DNA of 64,000 nt. Source: Methanoculleus oceani (GTDB lineage: Archaea > Halobacteriota > Methanomicrobia > Methanomicrobiales > Methanoculleaceae). Position numbers and translations under genes: made by a program. The notes under the pieces were generated by a model. That model saw only the letters and a program-made list of their open reading frames with translations, searched no databases and was not told where the DNA came from. Within the stretch, counting starts at the first letter, position 1, and each line of letters opens with the position of its first letter. The DNA lies in assembly GCF_023702065.1 (NCBI RefSeq), contig NZ_QFDM01000003.1:434001-498000 (forward strand). Direction: 5' to 3'. Below, piece after piece: positions 1 to 6,905 of the stretch.

Positions 1-678
1 GTGCCGCTCGTGGAGACTGAGTTCGGGCGCATCGCCCGGCACCCCGCCGGACTGCCAGAGGAGTGTCGTATAGTCCCCGTCGAAGGAGTCCCAGCAGGTG
101 ACGCAGATGATCGGGTCGCGTTCGGGCTCAGGGAACCCCTGCTCGTCCACGCACTCGATATCCATGATACAGGTCCTGGCGGGAGCCTTGATATCGGCCG
201 GCACGAGGTCGTGATACTCGACCTCGAAGGTTCCGTCGGGCAGTTCGACGGTACCGGCCGGCAGTTCAACACCGGCGGTAAGACCGCAGTCGATCATGAA
301 CCGGGTGGTAAACGGGATATCGGCCTCATAGTGCTGCATAAAGTCATCACGGACGGTACGGACGTCGCCGGGGCGCCGGGTGTAGAGCCGCCGGAGCGGG
401 TCGCCGCGAATGGAGCGGTAGGTCGTCCCGGGCTCCGGGTCGACCCCCTGCGGGAGGGATCGGCCGTCCGCCTGGTCGGCGGGTGCGTAGAAGTAAGGCC
501 GAAAACCGGTCACATTGACCCTGACAGCCTTCCCGGAGGCGTCCCGGCCGAAGACGTGGATGACCGGGATATCGACACCGACGCTGTACTCCACCTGGTG
601 GATGCCGATCCGGACCTTCCCGAAGTCTTCCAGGGTGGCCGGTATGCTCATGCGGGACCCCAGCACCTGATCAGACAT
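1..678 (-). CDS. polB: DNA polymerase, family B (N-terminal part, cut by window edge)
   Basis: Replicative or repair DNA polymerase of family B; 226 N-terminal residues are visible and the frame runs off the left edge. The visible part fits the family's N-terminal domain followed by the start of the 3'-5' exonuclease domain: an MDIEC segment near residue 177 matches exonuclease motif I (DxE), and an ITCVTC-like strand follows as in archaeal PolB. The ATG at 678 overlaps the stop of the malate dehydrogenase gene by 8 bases (ATGTCTGA), so the two genes are translationally coupled and share the divergent promoter near 1560. The polymerase domain lies outside the window, so activity cannot be judged. 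Confidence 0.88.
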   Translation of the reverse strand, partial: MSDQVLGSRMSIPATLEDFGKVRIGIHQVEYSVGVDIPVIHVFGRDASGKAVRVNVTGFRPYFYAPADQADGRSLPQGVDPEPGTTYRSIRGDPLRRLYTRRPGDVRTVRDDFMQHYEADIPFTTRFMIDCGLTAGVELPAGTVELPDGTFEVEYHDLVPADIKAPARTCIMDIECVDEQGFPEPERDPIICVTCWDSFDGDYTTLLWQSGGVPGDAPELSLHERH

Positions 679-1537
679 CGAATCTCCTGCAGAGGCCCTG
701 CACGAACGCTCCCGCCTCTGCCATCTTCTTCTCCTCCCAGGCATCGAGATCCCACTCTTCGATGCCGAGGACTCCCTCGCGGCCGATCCGGGCGGGAACG
801 CCGAGCGAGCAGCCGGAGAGTCCGTATTCGCCGTCAAGCACGCACGAACAGGCGAGCATCTCCCGCCGGTCGTCGAGGACCGCGCGTATCAGCATGGCGA
901 TGTGGTATGCAGGGCCAAAGACCGTGCCGCCCTTGCCGCGGATCACCTCCATGCTCGCCCCCTGCATCCGGGAGAGGATTGCTTCCCGCTTCTCGGTGCC
1001 GAGATCAGCGCCGGTCTTCGAGAAGAGCGGCACCTGGTGTTCGCCGTGTTCGCCGAGCACCCAGGCGGGCCCCGAAACCCCCGCTTCGCCGAGGTAGCGG
1101 GCAAAGCGGGCGCTGTCGAGCTGGCCGCCGAACCCGATGCACCGCTGCCGGTCGATACCCATCATCTTCCAGAGGCCGTAGTTGTTCGCGTCCATGGGGT
1201 TCGTGACGGTGATGACAACCCCCGAAAATCCCTGCAGGTGTTCGCTGCAGCGCCTCGCCACCGGGATATTGGCCTCGAGGAGATCGGCCCGGGTCTTGAT
1301 CTCGGGCGTCCTCGGGGTACCCGCCGCGAAGACGAAGATGTCGGCATCGCGCATCGCCGCCGCATCGGTGGATATAGTGACATCGATCCCCGTGTGCTGC
1401 AGGTCGAGCACCTGTGCCCGGAGGATGGGCTCGTATGAGTCGTAGAGGACGATCTCGTCGACGAGACCGAGCGCGGCGGAGAGAAATGCCGTCTCGCCAC
1501 CCACCTTCCCTACACCTAAGATTGCGAGCGAGGTCAT
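671..1537 (-). CDS. mdh: Malate dehydrogenase (lactate/malate dehydrogenase family)
   Basis: Cytosolic NAD(P)-dependent 2-hydroxyacid dehydrogenase, probably interconverting oxaloacetate and malate in the incomplete reductive TCA pathway of methanogens. The 288 residues show the nucleotide-binding GxGxxG at 8-13, substrate arginines R76 and R83 in the mobile loop, the D141-x-x-R144 pair in LDSARF, and the catalytic histidine H164 in LGEHGEH. Length is slightly below the 300-330 usual for the family. Malate rather than lactate is inferred from the organism type; the sequence does not prove it. A TATA-like box lies about 23 bases before the ATG, so the transcript is probably leaderless. It is the first gene of a two-gene unit with polB. 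Confidence 0.85.
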   Translation of the reverse strand: MTSLAILGVGKVGGETAFLSAALGLVDEIVLYDSYEPILRAQVLDLQHTGIDVTISTDAAAMRDADIFVFAAGTPRTPEIKTRADLLEANIPVARRCSEHLQGFSGVVITVTNPMDANNYGLWKMMGIDRQRCIGFGGQLDSARFARYLGEAGVSGPAWVLGEHGEHQVPLFSKTGADLGTEKREAILSRMQGASMEVIRGKGGTVFGPAYHIAMLIRAVLDDRREMLACSCVLDGEYGLSGCSLGVPARIGREGVLGIEEWDLDAWEEKKMAEAGAFVQGLCRRFDV

Positions 1538-1550
1538 GGTTATCGGTCCT

Positions 1551-1567
1551 GATATGAATATAACGCG
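1551..1567 (-). promoter_or_regulatory. Promoter of mdh-polB
   Basis: On the minus strand the sequence reads GCGTTATATTCATAT, an archaeal TATA-like box centred about 23 bases before the ATG at 1537. That distance predicts transcription starting at or next to the start codon, i.e. a leaderless mRNA; no Shine-Dalgarno sequence is present. Confidence 0.5.
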
Positions 1568-1711
1568 GTAAAGATTGTGCGCGTGAAGAGGCCCTTGCTT
1601 GCACGGAGAATAACGATCCGGCAGGGAGAACGGCCACCTTACCGCCTTCCGTACCGATATCCGGGCTCCGGAGAGCGGAGCTCATATTTCTTCACCAGTA
1701 TACTTGGCGCG

Positions 1712-1729
1712 AGGGTATAATAATACCCT
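1712..1729 (+). promoter_or_regulatory. Promoter of pyrDK inside a palindrome
   Basis: AGGGTATAATAATACCCT combines a TATA box with an inverted repeat (arms AGGGTAT / ATACCCT). It lies about 27 bases before the pyrD ATG, which predicts a leaderless transcript. A protein bound to the palindrome would occlude TBP, so this is a plausible repressor site for pyrimidine control; that is inference. Confidence 0.5.
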
Positions 1730-1746
1730 ACTCCCACCTTTTTTCA

Positions 1747-2634
1747 ATGGTTGCGCTTTATCCAGGCCCTATCGAGGTCGGGGGCATCCGGTTGAAGAAC
1801 CACCTCCTGCTGGCGGCCGGCATCCTCGGAACCACCGGGGCGTCGCTCGCCCGTCTCCTGCACAACGGTGCAGGCGGCGTGGTCACGAAATCCATCGGCC
1901 CGAGCCCGAAAGAGGGCCACCCGGGACCCTGCCTGATCGTCGTCGACGGCGGTATCATCAACGCCATGGGCCTGCCGAACCCTTCTGCCGCGTTCAAGGA
2001 CGAACTGGCCGCCCTCCAGGGTGAGCCGGTGATCGTCAGCATCTTCGGGGGGACGCCGGAAGAGTTCCGGACAGTCGCCGGATGGTTCGCCGGCACGGCG
2101 TCCGGGCTCGAGCTGAACCTCTCCTGCCCCCACGCGGAGGGCTACGGGGCGGCCATCGGGAGCGACCCGGCTCTCGTGGAGGAATGCACGAGGGCGGTGG
2201 CCTCTCTCGGGGTCCCGACCTGGGTGAAACTCACCCCGAACGTCGCCGATATCGGTGAGATCGGGGCGGCCGCGGAGCGCGGCGGGGCGGATGCAATCGT
2301 TGCGGTCAACACCCTGAAGGCGATGCGGATCTCGACGGCGCTCCGCCGGCCGGTGCTCGGGAATAGGTTCGGCGGGCTCTCCGGGAAGGCCATCTTCCCC
2401 GTCGCCGTCCGGTGCGTCTACGACCTCTACGAGGCGTGCTCCATCCCGATCATCGGGTGCGGCGGAGTCTCCACCGCCGACAACGTCGTCGAGATGATGA
2501 TGGCGGGAGCAAGCGCCGTCGAGATCGGGAGCGCCGTCATCGATGATATCGACATCTTTGCGGCGATCGCAAAAGACCTCTACAGCCGCGACGGCATCGA
2601 CGCGGGCGAGATCGTGGGGTGCGCCCATGCATGA
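1747..2634 (+). CDS. pyrD: Dihydroorotate dehydrogenase, type 1B catalytic subunit
   Basis: Oxidises dihydroorotate to orotate in pyrimidine synthesis, using FMN; 295 residues, typical for the class. Visible features are the FMN-phosphate lysine region (TKSIG, about 46-50), the NLSCPH motif with catalytic base Cys127 (cysteine marks class 1), and the C-terminal GCGGVS and EIGSA phosphate-binding loops. The partner gene pyrK follows with an 8-base overlap, as expected for the heterodimeric 1B enzyme, which passes electrons through PyrK to NAD or another acceptor. The start is the first ATG after a strong TATA box and there is no Shine-Dalgarno, consistent with leaderless initiation. Confidence 0.93.
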   Translation: MVALYPGPIEVGGIRLKNHLLLAAGILGTTGASLARLLHNGAGGVVTKSIGPSPKEGHPGPCLIVVDGGIINAMGLPNPSAAFKDELAALQGEPVIVSIFGGTPEEFRTVAGWFAGTASGLELNLSCPHAEGYGAAIGSDPALVEECTRAVASLGVPTWVKLTPNVADIGEIGAAAERGGADAIVAVNTLKAMRISTALRRPVLGNRFGGLSGKAIFPVAVRCVYDLYEACSIPIIGCGGVSTADNVVEMMMAGASAVEIGSAVIDDIDIFAAIAKDLYSRDGIDAGEIVGCAHA

Positions 2635-3391
2635 ACAGATGCCCGCCGGGGTTACGATAACCAGGATAGTCGAGGAGACGCCGTCGATCAGGACGTTCGT
2701 CTTCGACCGCGATATCGCCGCCCGGCCGGGCCAGTTCGTGATGGTCTGGGTTCCGGGCGTGGACGAGATCCCGATGGCCCTCTCCTCCCCGTCATCGATC
2801 ACCATCCTCGAGGTCGGGGACGCGACCGCCGCCCTCTTTGCGATGCACGAGGGCGACCGGATCGGGATCCGGGGCCCCTACGGGAACGGGTTTACGGTTG
2901 CCGGACGGACGCTTGCCGTCGCCGGCGGCGTCGGCGCCTCCCCGCTGCTGCCGCTCGCGGCGGCCGGGCAGGTGGACACCTTCCTCCTCGGCGCCCGGAC
3001 GGCCTCCGAGCTCCTCTTTGCAGACCGGATACGCGACGCGGCAACACTGATGGTCGCGACCGACGACGGCACCGCCGGTCACCACGGGTTCGTGACGGAG
3101 CTCATATCGAGGGTGGACCTCGTCGACTTCGACCACATCTGCGTCTGCGGCCCCGAGGTCATGATGGCGGCGGTGCTCGCCGTCCTCGACCGGGAAGGGT
3201 GTGCGGAGCGGGGGCAGTTCTCCCTGCACCGTTACATGAAATGCGGGGTCGGCCTCTGCGGGTCGTGCTGCACCGATCCGCACGGCCTGCGGGTCTGCAG
3301 GGACGGACCGGTCTTCACCGGCGACGTCCTGCTCGGGAGCGAGTTCGGCCGCTACGCGCGCGACGCAAGCGGGAGCAGGCACAGGGTCTAA
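2627..3391 (+). CDS. pyrK: Dihydroorotate dehydrogenase electron-transfer subunit
   Basis: FAD- and [2Fe-2S]-containing partner of PyrD; 254 residues from the ATG at 2627. The order is a ferredoxin-reductase-like FAD domain (about 1-95, with RPGQFVMVW), an NAD-binding domain (AGGVGASPLLPLA), and a C-terminal cysteine cluster (MKCGVGLCGSCC ... VC) that ligates the 2Fe-2S centre. The chosen ATG overlaps the end of pyrD by 8 bases; the frame is open further upstream, but that would extend it deep into pyrD without any family similarity. Confidence 0.92.
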   Translation: MHEQMPAGVTITRIVEETPSIRTFVFDRDIAARPGQFVMVWVPGVDEIPMALSSPSSITILEVGDATAALFAMHEGDRIGIRGPYGNGFTVAGRTLAVAGGVGASPLLPLAAAGQVDTFLLGARTASELLFADRIRDAATLMVATDDGTAGHHGFVTELISRVDLVDFDHICVCGPEVMMAAVLAVLDREGCAERGQFSLHRYMKCGVGLCGSCCTDPHGLRVCRDGPVFTGDVLLGSEFGRYARDASGSRHRV

Positions 3392-3414
3392 GTGCCCCGC
3401 CGCAAAAAGAGGGG

Positions 3415-4677
3415 TCAGGCGAGGAAGTCTTCCTGGGGTTCAAAGAGGAGAGCCAGGATGTTCTCCACCCACCCGAGCACCCGCGAGGCGATCGGGACTT
3501 CCTCGGCCCGGGCCCGGGCGTTCGTTGCCGCCACAGGATCCGTGCCGCCGTCCACGGGGGTCGGGGAGACGGTCACGCCGGCCGTCGTGTCGTCCAGCAG
3601 TCCGGTCTCGTCTATCTCGACTTCAGTCGGATTCCTGCTCTCGATCAGGCTCGCATCATCCGTGTAGAGACGGATGGACTGATCCCCCTCACCGCCCCCG
3701 ACGACGAGGAACGAACCGTCGGGGGTCGCGGCAAGGGACTCCACACGACAGCCGAGAGCGATCTTCTGGAGCACGGCTCCCGTACGGCCGAGGACATAGA
3801 TCGTCCTGCCGGATGCAGCGAAGACCTCGTTCGCCTCGTTTGAGAGAGCTGTCGCGAGGACGGCGTCTTCGGTGGGATACTTCCAGAGATGTTCGCCCTC
3901 CCCCGTGGAGAGGTAGACACACCGGTCGTACGACCCGGCCGCCACGAACCGTCCGTCGGGGGTAAGGGCAATGCCCTTCACGAGCTTGCCGGTCCCATAA
4001 CTCCAGGACTCTCCCTCTCTGCTGTTGAGATAGTAAACCCCCTGGTTGTCGCAGCCGATCGCAATCTTACGGCCGTTCTCCGATATTGCGATGCCGTAAC
4101 TATCGGTCCCCATATCGTAGTCCCAGAGCTGCTTCTTGTCCCGGTCGAAGATAAAGACCGCACCGTTGTCGCATCCTGCGGCAACGTACATGCCGTTTGA
4201 CGAGAGCGCCACACTCCGGTAGACAAAGGTCGTCTTCTCGGCCCAGAGCAGATCTCCTTCCCGGTCAAAGAGATAGAGTTTGTCTGCGGCGACGCCGATG
4301 CGAGACCCTTCGGGCGATATCCCGACACCCTGCACCCGGGAGCCGACAACAGTCCTCCAGAGGACATTCCCCTGCTGGTCCAGGAGGTATACCGTCGAGC
4401 CCGCACCGGCAACGATCGTAGAGCCGTCATGTGTGACCGCCACGGAACCGACGGCATCGTTGGCTCCCAGACCCCAGAGGGGAGTATACCCATCCTCGCC
4501 CGCGGATGCGAACCCGCACAGGAGAGCGCTAAAGCAGCAGAACAGAAGAAGCGGCGTCCTGATGCGGCCGGCTCGGGATCTTCGTATCTCATTATCGCGA
4601 CGTGTTGCGTGCACAAGCGCGGGATCCGCCCGGCGCCTTGCGGTAGAACTGGATGAAGTCACTTCCCCCGATGACAT
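3415..4677 (-). CDS. Exported beta-propeller (WD40/PQQ-like) repeat protein
   Basis: A 420-residue protein with a hydrophobic export segment (about 42-58, ending ASAGEDG) preceded by an unusually long basic leader. The rest is a beta-propeller built of repeats of about 40 residues with the pattern G-x-A-L/I-S/T-x-D/E-G-x-x-(I/V)-A-(A/V)-G ... L-(F/Y)-D-R-x-G-x-L-W, resembling WD40/PQQ blades. A Thr/Pro linker and a short tail rich in hydrophobic and acidic residues follow. Likely anchored outside the membrane; the ligand is unknown. A TATA-like ATATATAT at about 4701-4710 places the transcription start near 4680, so the ATG at 4677 may be leaderless. A later start would give a more normal signal peptide, so the N-terminus is uncertain. 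Confidence 0.75.
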   Translation of the reverse strand: MSSGEVTSSSSTARRRADPALVHATRRDNEIRRSRAGRIRTPLLLFCCFSALLCGFASAGEDGYTPLWGLGANDAVGSVAVTHDGSTIVAGAGSTVYLLDQQGNVLWRTVVGSRVQGVGISPEGSRIGVAADKLYLFDREGDLLWAEKTTFVYRSVALSSNGMYVAAGCDNGAVFIFDRDKKQLWDYDMGTDSYGIAISENGRKIAIGCDNQGVYYLNSREGESWSYGTGKLVKGIALTPDGRFVAAGSYDRCVYLSTGEGEHLWKYPTEDAVLATALSNEANEVFAASGRTIYVLGRTGAVLQKIALGCRVESLAATPDGSFLVVGGGEGDQSIRLYTDDASLIESRNPTEVEIDETGLLDDTTAGVTVSPTPVDGGTDPVAATNARARAEEVPIASRVLGWVENILALLFEPQEDFLA

Positions 4678-4699
4678 CAGGCCCTGACTTCACGGAGAT

Positions 4700-4711
4700 C
4701 CTATATATATG
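4700..4711 (-). promoter_or_regulatory. TATA box of the beta-propeller gene
   Basis: CATATATATAGG on the minus strand lies about 25-30 bases before the ATG at 4677. The core is self-complementary, so on sequence alone it could also work in the other direction, but no gene starts nearby on the plus strand. Confidence 0.45.
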
Positions 4712-4847
4712 TTATGGAGGGTGTACCGGCCCCGTTCTCCGGGACGGTTCGCCGGCTCCTGCTCAACCCCGATCAGGGGCGGCACGGGGCTGCCGGGTTT
4801 TCGGGATACGTTGTAAGGCATTTAGAGGACTCGGGGCAGGCCGGGTC

Positions 4848-5483
4848 TCAGGAACCCATCTGCCCGGGCCCGCGCACGTCGTCCCGGGCCCGCCCTGCCG
4901 ACGGGTCGATCGACTCCAGGTCTTCTAAGTTGTTGATGTTCGTAAACGTCAGCAGGTCCGGATCGATCGTGCGGATCTCCTCCACGCACACGTACCGGGA
5001 ATCCAGGCTCCTCACCATCGAGCGGAGCGAGAGCGACTCGTGCTCCTCCAGGTAACCGAGCAGTGCGCTCGTCCGGTAGACCGCGTGGAGCGGTTCGAGC
5101 ATGTCGGCGTTCCAGCTGGGAATGGCGGCATCGTACTCGGCAGCGGCGTCGAAGAGCAGCCGGACCACCCCGGGATGAATGCAGGGCATATCGCAGGCGG
5201 CAACGAAGACGTACTCGCCGTGCACCGCGAGCGCCCCTGCATGCAGGCCTCCGATGGGGCCGAGATCTCTCCTGACATCCGGTATGCACCTGACGTCCCC
5301 GAGGTGGCCGAACCGTTCGCACTGGCCGGGGTCCCGGGCAACCACCACGATCTCGTCCGCCACCTCTCTCAGGGTATCGATGAGACGGTCGATGAAGGTC
5401 TTGCCCCGGAACGTAAAGAAATACTTCTCCCGCCCGCCGGCACGCCGTGCCGCTCCGCCAACGAGGACGATCGCAGACCGCAT
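4848..5483 (-). CDS. mobA: Molybdenum cofactor guanylyltransferase (MobA-like)
   Basis: Transfers GMP from GTP to molybdopterin to make the bis-MGD type cofactor used by Mo/W enzymes. The 211 residues start with the nucleotidyltransferase signature in a variant form (LVGGAARRAGGREKYFF), followed by a conserved lysine, the RRDLGPIGGLHAG segment and the metal-binding Asp in AACDMPCI. Last gene of a minus-strand operon after the ketopantoate-reductase-like gene (17-base gap). The last 20 or so residues, rich in Arg, Asp and Gly, look unstructured. A MobB-MoaE fusion gene lies at 38.9 kb in the same window. Confidence 0.85.
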   Translation of the reverse strand: MRSAIVLVGGAARRAGGREKYFFTFRGKTFIDRLIDTLREVADEIVVVARDPGQCERFGHLGDVRCIPDVRRDLGPIGGLHAGALAVHGEYVFVAACDMPCIHPGVVRLLFDAAAEYDAAIPSWNADMLEPLHAVYRTSALLGYLEEHESLSLRSMVRSLDSRYVCVEEIRTIDPDLLTFTNINNLEDLESIDPSAGRARDDVRGPGQMGS

Positions 5484-5500
5484 ACTCCTCTCTCCAGCCG

Positions 5501-6412
5501 TCAGAGCCGCTCCCTCAAGCGGATCATCTCGGCGATGCAGGTATTGTAAGGCGCATCGAGGCCGTGTTTCCGGGCGAGCGCCGCCACCGCACCGTTCATG
5601 AAGTCGATCTCGGTCTTCCGCCCCCGGGAAAGGTCCTGGAGCATCGACGAGTGGTGGGCGGCCGTCGCCGGGAGCTGAGTGGTCCGGAGGTGCTCAAGGT
5701 ACGCCTCCGGCGTCTCCCAGGGGAGGGCGACGCCCTCGGCTTCCGCCACCCGGTAGGCCTCCCGGACGATCGCGGTGACGATCGTCCAGGCATGCGGATC
5801 GGCGAGCGCGCCGTAAGGGACGTTCATGAGAGCGCCGAGCGGGTTCAACGCGCAGTTGTAGAGGGTCTTTCCCCAGAGATCGGTCCTGATCTCGGTGGTC
5901 GCTTCCGCCCGGATGCCGGATTTCCGGATGAGGTCCGTGAGAAGCCCGACCGCGTCGTCCATGCCGGAGGGGAACCGTCCCAGTTTCATGGGCGCCGCCT
6001 CCACGGAGACGTGGACCGACGCATCGCCCCGCCACTCGAACCCGGTGATGATCATGCCGCCGATGACCCGGTCGGTGAACCGCGCGATGATCTCCTCGTT
6101 TCCAATACCGTTCTGGAGGCTCGCCACCTCGCGCCCCCGGATGGCGTCGGCGAACTGGCGGCAGATCGCCTCCGTGTCGGTGGATTTTGCGGTTACGATG
6201 TAGTAGTCGGCGTTTTGCCACGCGCGAGGGAGGTCCTCTGAGCAGCTGAACCGGTATGCACCTTCTCCCCAGATTCCGGTCATCTGGAGACCGCGTTCCC
6301 GCACCGCGTCCGCGTGCCGCTTCCGGGCAACTGCATGAACGTCCGCGACGCGGGACAACTTTGCGGCGACGGTCAGGCCGACCGCTCCGGCACCCAGAAC
6401 CACGATCTTCAT
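5501..6412 (-). CDS. 2-dehydropantoate 2-reductase family protein
   Basis: A 303-residue NADPH-dependent reductase of the PanE/ApbA family. It shows the N-terminal GAGAVG loop (7-12), TAKSTDTEA with the conserved lysine, the LQNGIGNEE segment, a C-terminal helix with the second conserved lysine (LWGKTLYNCALNPLGAL), and a serine/glutamate region (HHSSMLQDL ... TEIDFMNGAV). All residues expected for ketopantoate reduction in CoA synthesis appear present, but archaeal genomes carry paralogues and some have other 2-oxoacid substrates, so no gene symbol is given. The ATG at 6412 starts the Rossmann fold exactly. It lies in an operon, 25 bases after ogt and 17 before mobA. Confidence 0.8.
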   Translation of the reverse strand: MKIVVLGAGAVGLTVAAKLSRVADVHAVARKRHADAVRERGLQMTGIWGEGAYRFSCSEDLPRAWQNADYYIVTAKSTDTEAICRQFADAIRGREVASLQNGIGNEEIIARFTDRVIGGMIITGFEWRGDASVHVSVEAAPMKLGRFPSGMDDAVGLLTDLIRKSGIRAEATTEIRTDLWGKTLYNCALNPLGALMNVPYGALADPHAWTIVTAIVREAYRVAEAEGVALPWETPEAYLEHLRTTQLPATAAHHSSMLQDLSRGRKTEIDFMNGAVAALARKHGLDAPYNTCIAEMIRLRERL

Positions 6413-6437
6413 GTCAACTACTATAACTATGGCGGAG

Positions 6438-6905
6438 TTACCTGTTAACCCCTCGCTTTTCCGGCGTGCAGACATTCCCCCGGCGTTCCATGGCAAGCAG
6501 GGCCTCCTTGATCGCCACGTCCGGGGAGAATCCGCCCATGCCGGTCTTCGCGACGACCCGGTGGCAGGGCACCACGATCGGGGTCGGGTTCCGGGCCATC
6601 GCCGCCCCGACCGCCCGTGGCGCGGTCCCGACCACCCGGGCAACCTCGCCGTAGGTGACGGTTCCCCCGCAGGGAACCGCACGGACCGTGCGGTAGATCC
6701 GGGCATTGGTCGATTCCCCCTCGGTTGCGATACTCCGGAGGGAGGCGAGGTCCGCCGGCCGCCCGGCACAGTAGCGCAGGATCTCCTCCGGGACCGGACC
6801 ATCGATGCCGTCACGCGCGAACCGCACCCGGTAGACGAGATCGTCCTGCCACGTCACGTGGACGTGCCAGAGGCCGAACCGGCACGACCCGGTCACGATC
6901 GCCAT
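6438..6905 (-). CDS. ogt: Methylated-DNA-protein cysteine methyltransferase
   Basis: Suicide DNA-repair protein that removes alkyl groups from O6-alkylguanine. The 155 residues contain the helix-turn-helix recognition region (TVTYGEVARVVG), the arginine finger region (APRAVGAAMARNPTPI) and the active-site PCHRV with acceptor Cys114. The ATG at 6905 lies inside the end of the upstream helicase gene (13-base overlap), so the two repair genes are coupled. Confidence 0.92.
   Translation of the reverse strand: MAIVTGSCRFGLWHVHVTWQDDLVYRVRFARDGIDGPVPEEILRYCAGRPADLASLRSIATEGESTNARIYRTVRAVPCGGTVTYGEVARVVGTAPRAVGAAMARNPTPIVVPCHRVVAKTGMGGFSPDVAIKEALLAMERRGNVCTPEKRGVNR

Noticed and set aside
1-1206. 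Long plus-strand open frame opposite polB and mdh
   Set aside because: Translation has no family similarity and is a frame shadow in GC-rich DNA; the minus strand carries the clear polymerase and malate dehydrogenase.
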